A stretch of DNA of 64,000 bases from Mesorhizobium sp. WSM4904. Its GTDB lineage: Bacteria; Pseudomonadota; Alphaproteobacteria; Rhizobiales; Rhizobiaceae. This document shows positions 62,479 to 64,000 of this stretch, one piece after another. The stretch is from assembly GCF_029674545.1 (NCBI RefSeq), contig NZ_CP121354.1:5465001-5529000 (forward strand), written 5' to 3'. Numbering within the stretch: position 1 is the first letter of the stretch; each line of letters starts with the position of its first letter. The translations under genes and the position numbers were made by a program. Below the pieces are notes generated by a model, which saw only the letters and a program-made list of their open reading frames with translations, was not told where the DNA came from and made no database searches.

Positions 62479-64000
62479 CTACATGCCCTGATAGACGGGC
62501 CCCTCTCCGCCTTGTGGCGGCACCCAGTTGATGTTCTGGTTCGGGTCCTTGATATCGCAGGTCTTGCAGTGAACGCAGTTCTGCGCGTTGATGACGAAGC
62601 GCACGTCCTTGGCGGACGGATCAGCGGCGGCGTTGCCGTCCTTGTCCACCCATTCATAGACGCCTGCCGGGCAGTAGCGGGTCGACGGACCGGCGAAGAC
62701 GTCGTGCTCGGACCGCTGCTGCAGCGCCGCGTCGGCGACGATGAGATGCACCGGTTCGTTTTCCTCGTGATTGGTGTTGGACAAAAACACCGAGGAGAGC
62801 CGGTCGAATGTCAAGACGCCATCCGGCTTGGGATAAGCGATCTTCTGATGCTTGGAGGCGGGTTCGAGCGTGGCGTAGTCGGCCTTGCCGTGCTTCAGCG
62901 TGCCGAAAGGCGAGAAGCCGAACAGCGTGTTCAGCCACATGTCGAGACCGCCGATGCCGACGCCGACGATGGTGCCGAAGCGTGACCACAATGGCTTGAC
63001 GTTGCGAACCTTCTTCAGGTCCTTCCCGATGTCGCTGCCACGCCAAGCCGCTTCGTAGGAGGTCAACTCGTCATTGGCACGGCCAGCGCCGATCGCCTCG
63101 GCAACATGCTCGGCCGCCAGTATGCCGGACAGCACCGCATTGTGCGAACCCTTGATGCGCGGCACGTTGACGAAGCCGGCCGCGCAGCCCATCAGCACGC
63201 CGCCCGGGAACGACAGCTTCGGCACCGACTGCCAGCCGCCTTCGGTGATGGCGCGGGCGCCATAGCCGATCCGCTTGGCGCCCTCGAAGGTGCCTTTGAT
63301 CGTCGGATGCGTCTTGAAGCGCTGGAATTCCTCGAAGGGCGAGAGATAAGGATTCTTGTAGTTCAGGTGGACGACGAAGCCGACAGCCACCTGGTTGTCT
63401 TCGAGATGGTAGAGGAAAGAGCCGCCGCCGGTCTTCATGTCGAGCGGCCAGCCGAACGAATGCTGCACCAGCCCCGGCTTGTGGTTCTCCGGCTTGACCT
63501 GCCAGAGCTCCTTGAGGCCGATGCCGTATTTGCCGGGTTCGCGGCCTTCGGAAAGTTTGTATTTGGCGATGAGCTGCTTGGCCAAAGAGCCGCGCGCGCC
63601 CTCGCCGATCAGCACATATTTGCCCATCAGCGCCATGCCGGGCGCGTAGGCCGGGCCGTGCGTGCCGTCCTTCTCGACGCCCATGTCGCCGGTGATGACG
63701 CCGGTGACGGCGCCAGCCTCGTTGTAGACGAGGCTGGCCGCGGCGAAACCCGGATAGATCTCGACGCCGAGCGCCTCGGCCTTGGTTGCCAGCCAGCGGC
63801 AGACATTGCCGAGCGAGACGATGTAGTTGCCGTGATTGTTCATCAGCGGCGGCATCAGGAAATTGGGCAGGCGGAACGAGCCGGCGGGACCGAGCACCAG
63901 GAAATGATCGTCGGTCACCGGCGTCTTGAACGGGTGCCCCTCCTCCTCGCGCCACCCAGGCAAAAGGCGGTCGATGCCGATCGGGTCGACGACGGCGCCT
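62479..64000 (-). CDS. etfD: Electron-transfer flavoprotein:ubiquinone oxidoreductase, N terminus beyond the window
   Basis: The last 507 residues of ETF-QO, which passes electrons from ETF to ubiquinone. The frame is open to base 64000 (first residues GAVVDPIGIDRLLPGW), so the FAD-binding N terminus is missing. Visible are LIGEGARGSLAKQLI, GIKELWQV-like GIGLKELWQV, GCAAGFVNVPRIKGSHNAVL, and the C-terminal 4Fe-4S cysteines: CPAGVYEW and CVHCKTCDIKDPNQNI. It would accept electrons from isovaleryl-CoA dehydrogenase and other acyl-CoA dehydrogenases. Confidence 0.95.
   Translation of the reverse strand, partial: GAVVDPIGIDRLLPGWREEEGHPFKTPVTDDHFLVLGPAGSFRLPNFLMPPLMNNHGNYIVSLGNVCRWLATKAEALGVEIYPGFAAASLVYNEAGAVTGVITGDMGVEKDGTHGPAYAPGMALMGKYVLIGEGARGSLAKQLIAKYKLSEGREPGKYGIGLKELWQVKPENHKPGLVQHSFGWPLDMKTGGGSFLYHLEDNQVAVGFVVHLNYKNPYLSPFEEFQRFKTHPTIKGTFEGAKRIGYGARAITEGGWQSVPKLSFPGGVLMGCAAGFVNVPRIKGSHNAVLSGILAAEHVAEAIGAGRANDELTSYEAAWRGSDIGKDLKKVRNVKPLWSRFGTIVGVGIGGLDMWLNTLFGFSPFGTLKHGKADYATLEPASKHQKIAYPKPDGVLTFDRLSSVFLSNTNHEENEPVHLIVADAALQQRSEHDVFAGPSTRYCPAGVYEWVDKDGNAAADPSAKDVRFVINAQNCVHCKTCDIKDPNQNINWVPPQGGEGPVYQGM

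Overview
The window is GC-rich alphaproteobacterial chromosome. Gene content and order point to Hyphomicrobiales, most likely Mesorhizobium or a close relative. The clues are the cluster rpoZ - rsh - pyrE - DUF2062 - acpS - lepB - rnc - era, the neighbouring slt / dapA - smpB block, a divergent dihydroorotase / ygfZ pair, Porin_2-type outer-membrane porins, and several families of palindromic intergenic repeats of the kind common in rhizobial genomes. The genus is an inference from memory of such genomes; no search was run.

Layout. 1-0.8 kb: the 5' end of an IS256-family transposase broken by a one-base deletion, then a repeat. 0.8-6.2 kb: a small conserved protein and dihydroorotase (minus strand), then ygfZ, an HD hydrolase and a PAS-PAS-GGDEF-EAL protein (plus strand). 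6.2-8.4 kb: a fatty-acid desaturase and a divergent LysR regulator with a perfect palindromic T-N11-A box between them, then a DUF3303 protein. 8.4-11.2 kb: an inverted 8-bp minisatellite, then a RimK-like ATP-grasp ligase paired with a GNAT-papain-like (C39) fusion. 11.4-12.8 kb: an ECF sigma factor with its anti-sigma factor. 13.0-13.7 kb: a VapBC module. 13.7-17.1 kb: a large DUF2339 membrane protein and a Nudix hydrolase. 17.1-34.2 kb: the conserved core block, read mostly on the minus strand (recO, era, rnc, lepB, acpS, DUF2062, pyrE, rsh, rpoZ, smpB, dapA). It is interrupted by an MscS channel, a TacAT-like module, an aminoglycoside-phosphotransferase-like kinase, a GNAT/VOC pair, and a NYN-UDG-GH25 group. 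34.5-37.7 kb: a soluble lytic transglycosylase and an alpha/beta hydrolase, each followed by a long inverted repeat. 38.0-43.2 kb: a tyrosine recombinase and two nearly identical porin genes in inverted orientation around tRNA-Ser(GCU), the second bracketed by copies of another repeat. 43.3-47.2 kb: a TPR-sulfotransferase, an aminotransferase, a MarR regulator and an acylphosphatase. 47.2-48.5 kb: a complete IS4-family element inserted in a repeat with a 10-bp target duplication. 48.7-55.7 kb: a leucine/isovalerate catabolic cluster (TetR regulator, isovaleryl-CoA dehydrogenase, both methylcrotonyl-CoA carboxylase subunits) that also carries a macro-domain protein and an antisense conserved protein. 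55.8-64.0 kb: a branched-chain amino-acid binding protein, small secreted or membrane proteins, AMP nucleosidase, an EEP-family protein, a DUF922 protein and the start-truncated ETF-ubiquinone oxidoreductase.

Functional themes. The core block links transcription (omega), the stringent response (Rsh), pyrimidine synthesis, lipid/ACP maturation, protein secretion and RNA processing. In the leucine cluster, isovaleryl-CoA dehydrogenase would pass electrons through ETF to the ETF-QO encoded at the right edge, and the Liv-type binding protein could bring in the substrate. Two items look most worth pursuit. One is the ATP-grasp / GNAT-C39 pair, a probable peptide or amide modification system with no assigned substrate. 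The other is the inverted porin pair around tRNA-Ser next to a tyrosine recombinase, which has the geometry for gene conversion or segment inversion.
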